A stretch of DNA of 34,861 nucleotides, from assembly GCA_031410595.1 (NCBI GenBank), contig JANNZM010000028.1, forward strand, positions 1 to 34,861, written 5' to 3'. A model generated the notes under the pieces. It ran no database searches, had not been told where the DNA came from, and saw only the letters and a list, made by a program, of their open reading frames with translations. This DNA is from JANMCE01 sp031410595 (GTDB taxonomy: Bacteria > Actinomycetota > Acidimicrobiia > Acidimicrobiales > Ilumatobacteraceae). This document shows positions 34,220 to 34,861 of this stretch, piece by piece; positions within the stretch are counted from its first letter, which is position 1, and each line of letters opens with the position of its first letter. Position numbers and translations under genes: made by a program.

Positions 34220-34411
34220 TTACAGGCTGAGGTTGAAGAGGTTGAGGGCGTTGGTGCGGCCGATTTTTTGGCGGTCGGCTTCGCTGGTGCTGGCGTGGTC
34301 GAACCAGGTGGCGGCGTGATCGACATTTTCGAAGGGCCAGTCGGTGGAGAAAAGGATGCGGTCGGCGCCAACTTCCAGGATGGCGTCGACTATCGGCTGA
34401 ACGAGATCGGT
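34220..34411 (-). pseudogene. C-terminal fragment of an amidohydrolase (decarboxylase-type)
   Basis: About 63 residues encode the end of an amidohydrolase-2 protein: DAILEVGADRILFSTDWPFEN, then WFDHASTSEADRQKIGRTNA. The SxDxPFE core with its metal-binding Asp matches aromatic acid decarboxylases such as gamma-resorcylate or 5-carboxyvanillate decarboxylase. The rest of the barrel is not found upstream in any frame. The frame stays open to 34771 but the extra sequence is not recognisable. A gene remnant is the simplest explanation. Confidence 0.65.
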
Positions 34412-34634
34412 GCACCTCGGCCGGAGTGGGTCGGCAGCACCGCTCCTTTGGTGGCGCCTTGGTATGTGGACCCATATAGCGAAGCGCACCTCGACCAAGT
34501 CTCCGTCCCTAACGAATTCGCCCGCCGAGGGGTCATCCTCGACGAATCGGAGCTGTCCAGCACATGACCACTCTCGACAGAGACGCCATCCAGGTTTCGG
34601 GCGTCCAGCGGTCGCTCGTGAGCCGTCGTCGCCT
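34412..34634. other. Region between gene remnants, nothing recognised
   Basis: Between the amidohydrolase tail and the alpha/beta-hydrolase stop. Several frames are open (one minus frame reads FVEDDPSAGEFVRDGDLVEV), but I do not recognise any family. It may contain more decayed sequence. Confidence 0.3.
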
Positions 34635-34861
34635 CTACGGCCTGTGAGGGTCGGCGATCCAGGCGACGATGCGGTCGATGCTGCGGGCGGCTTCTGGGGT
34701 GAACGGTTCGTTGAGGTGGCCGTGGGCGGAACCGGGCTCGAACAGAACTTCGGTGGGGACACCGGCGGCATTCAACGCGCCTCCGTAAGCCTCTCCGGAA
34801 GCGCGTAGATAGTCGGCTTCGGCGTTGAGGATGAGGCAAATTGGCTGTCCGCCGAGCTCAC
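34635..34861 (-). CDS. Alpha/beta hydrolase (esterase/lipase, HSL-like), N-terminus outside window
   Basis: The last 74 residues before the TAG at 34635-34637 show the end of an alpha/beta hydrolase-3 type esterase: LILNAEADYLRASGEAY carries the likely catalytic Asp, and GSAHGHLNEPF the catalytic His. The nucleophile region lies beyond the window. It reads leftward, away from the window edge. It could act on an ester in the same catabolic region, but nothing links it firmly to the salicylate operon. Confidence 0.75.
   Translation of the reverse strand, partial: ELGGQPICLILNAEADYLRASGEAYGGALNAAGVPTEVLFEPGSAHGHLNEPFTPEAARSIDRIVAWIADPHRP

Overview
The window looks like chromosome of a GC-rich actinobacterium, or a near relative such as an Acidimicrobiia-type lineage. 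Pointers are the dense GC-rich codons, the BTAD and cyclase/LuxR giant regulators, an F420-type luciferase-like fragment, and a maleylpyruvate isomerase of the mycothiol-dependent type. Lineage is an inference; no rRNA, tRNA, CRISPR array or complete insertion sequence was seen.

Left third (1-13.7 kb). A MarR regulator (cut by the window edge) follows a cyclopropane-fatty-acid synthase. Next, a truncated globin coupled to a rhodanese faces, across a 147-bp divergent region, a second rhodanese that has lost its catalytic Cys and a BTAD/NTPase/TPR regulator. A homocysteine S-methyltransferase follows. The minus-strand unit at 8.4-12.4 kb encodes ECF sigma factor, zinc-finger membrane anti-sigma, ABC ATPase and ABC permease, with the first three junctions ATGA overlaps or short overlaps. 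The permease 3' end is broken by about 150 bp of an IS3-family left end, which also fuses in frame to a small membrane-protein remnant. A divergent cysteine-synthase-like PLP enzyme closes this part.

Middle (13.7-25.1 kb). A compact minus-strand operon encodes PadR regulator, membrane protein, cytochrome P450 and membrane protein. Two clean inverted repeats lie over the padR start. Upstream are an acyl-CoA-dehydrogenase-like flavoprotein, a giant cyclase/ATPase/LuxR regulator and, divergently, a DUF4242 protein. Then comes a TIR / NB-ARC / TPR protein, an NLR-like STAND architecture and the best candidate immune-type gene here.

Right third (25.1-34.9 kb). An intact six-gene operon (27.9-32.95 kb) encodes a two-subunit Rieske hydroxylase, an alpha/beta-hydrolase resembling methyl-salicylate esterases, gentisate 1,2-dioxygenase, fumarylpyruvate hydrolase and maleylpyruvate isomerase. 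Together these predict salicylate ester -> salicylate -> gentisate -> maleylpyruvate -> fumarylpyruvate -> fumarate + pyruvate. No ferredoxin, reductase, transporter or regulator is visible beside it. Gene debris lies on both sides. To the left are a frameshifted nucleoside hydrolase tail and an alpha-L-rhamnosidase that has lost its catalytic centre and runs into the C-terminal half of a zinc-type alcohol dehydrogenase. To the right are a frameshifted luciferase-like monooxygenase, an orphan HTH antitoxin-like gene with an 18-bp palindromic operator, and an amidohydrolase tail. The window ends inside an alpha/beta-hydrolase gene.
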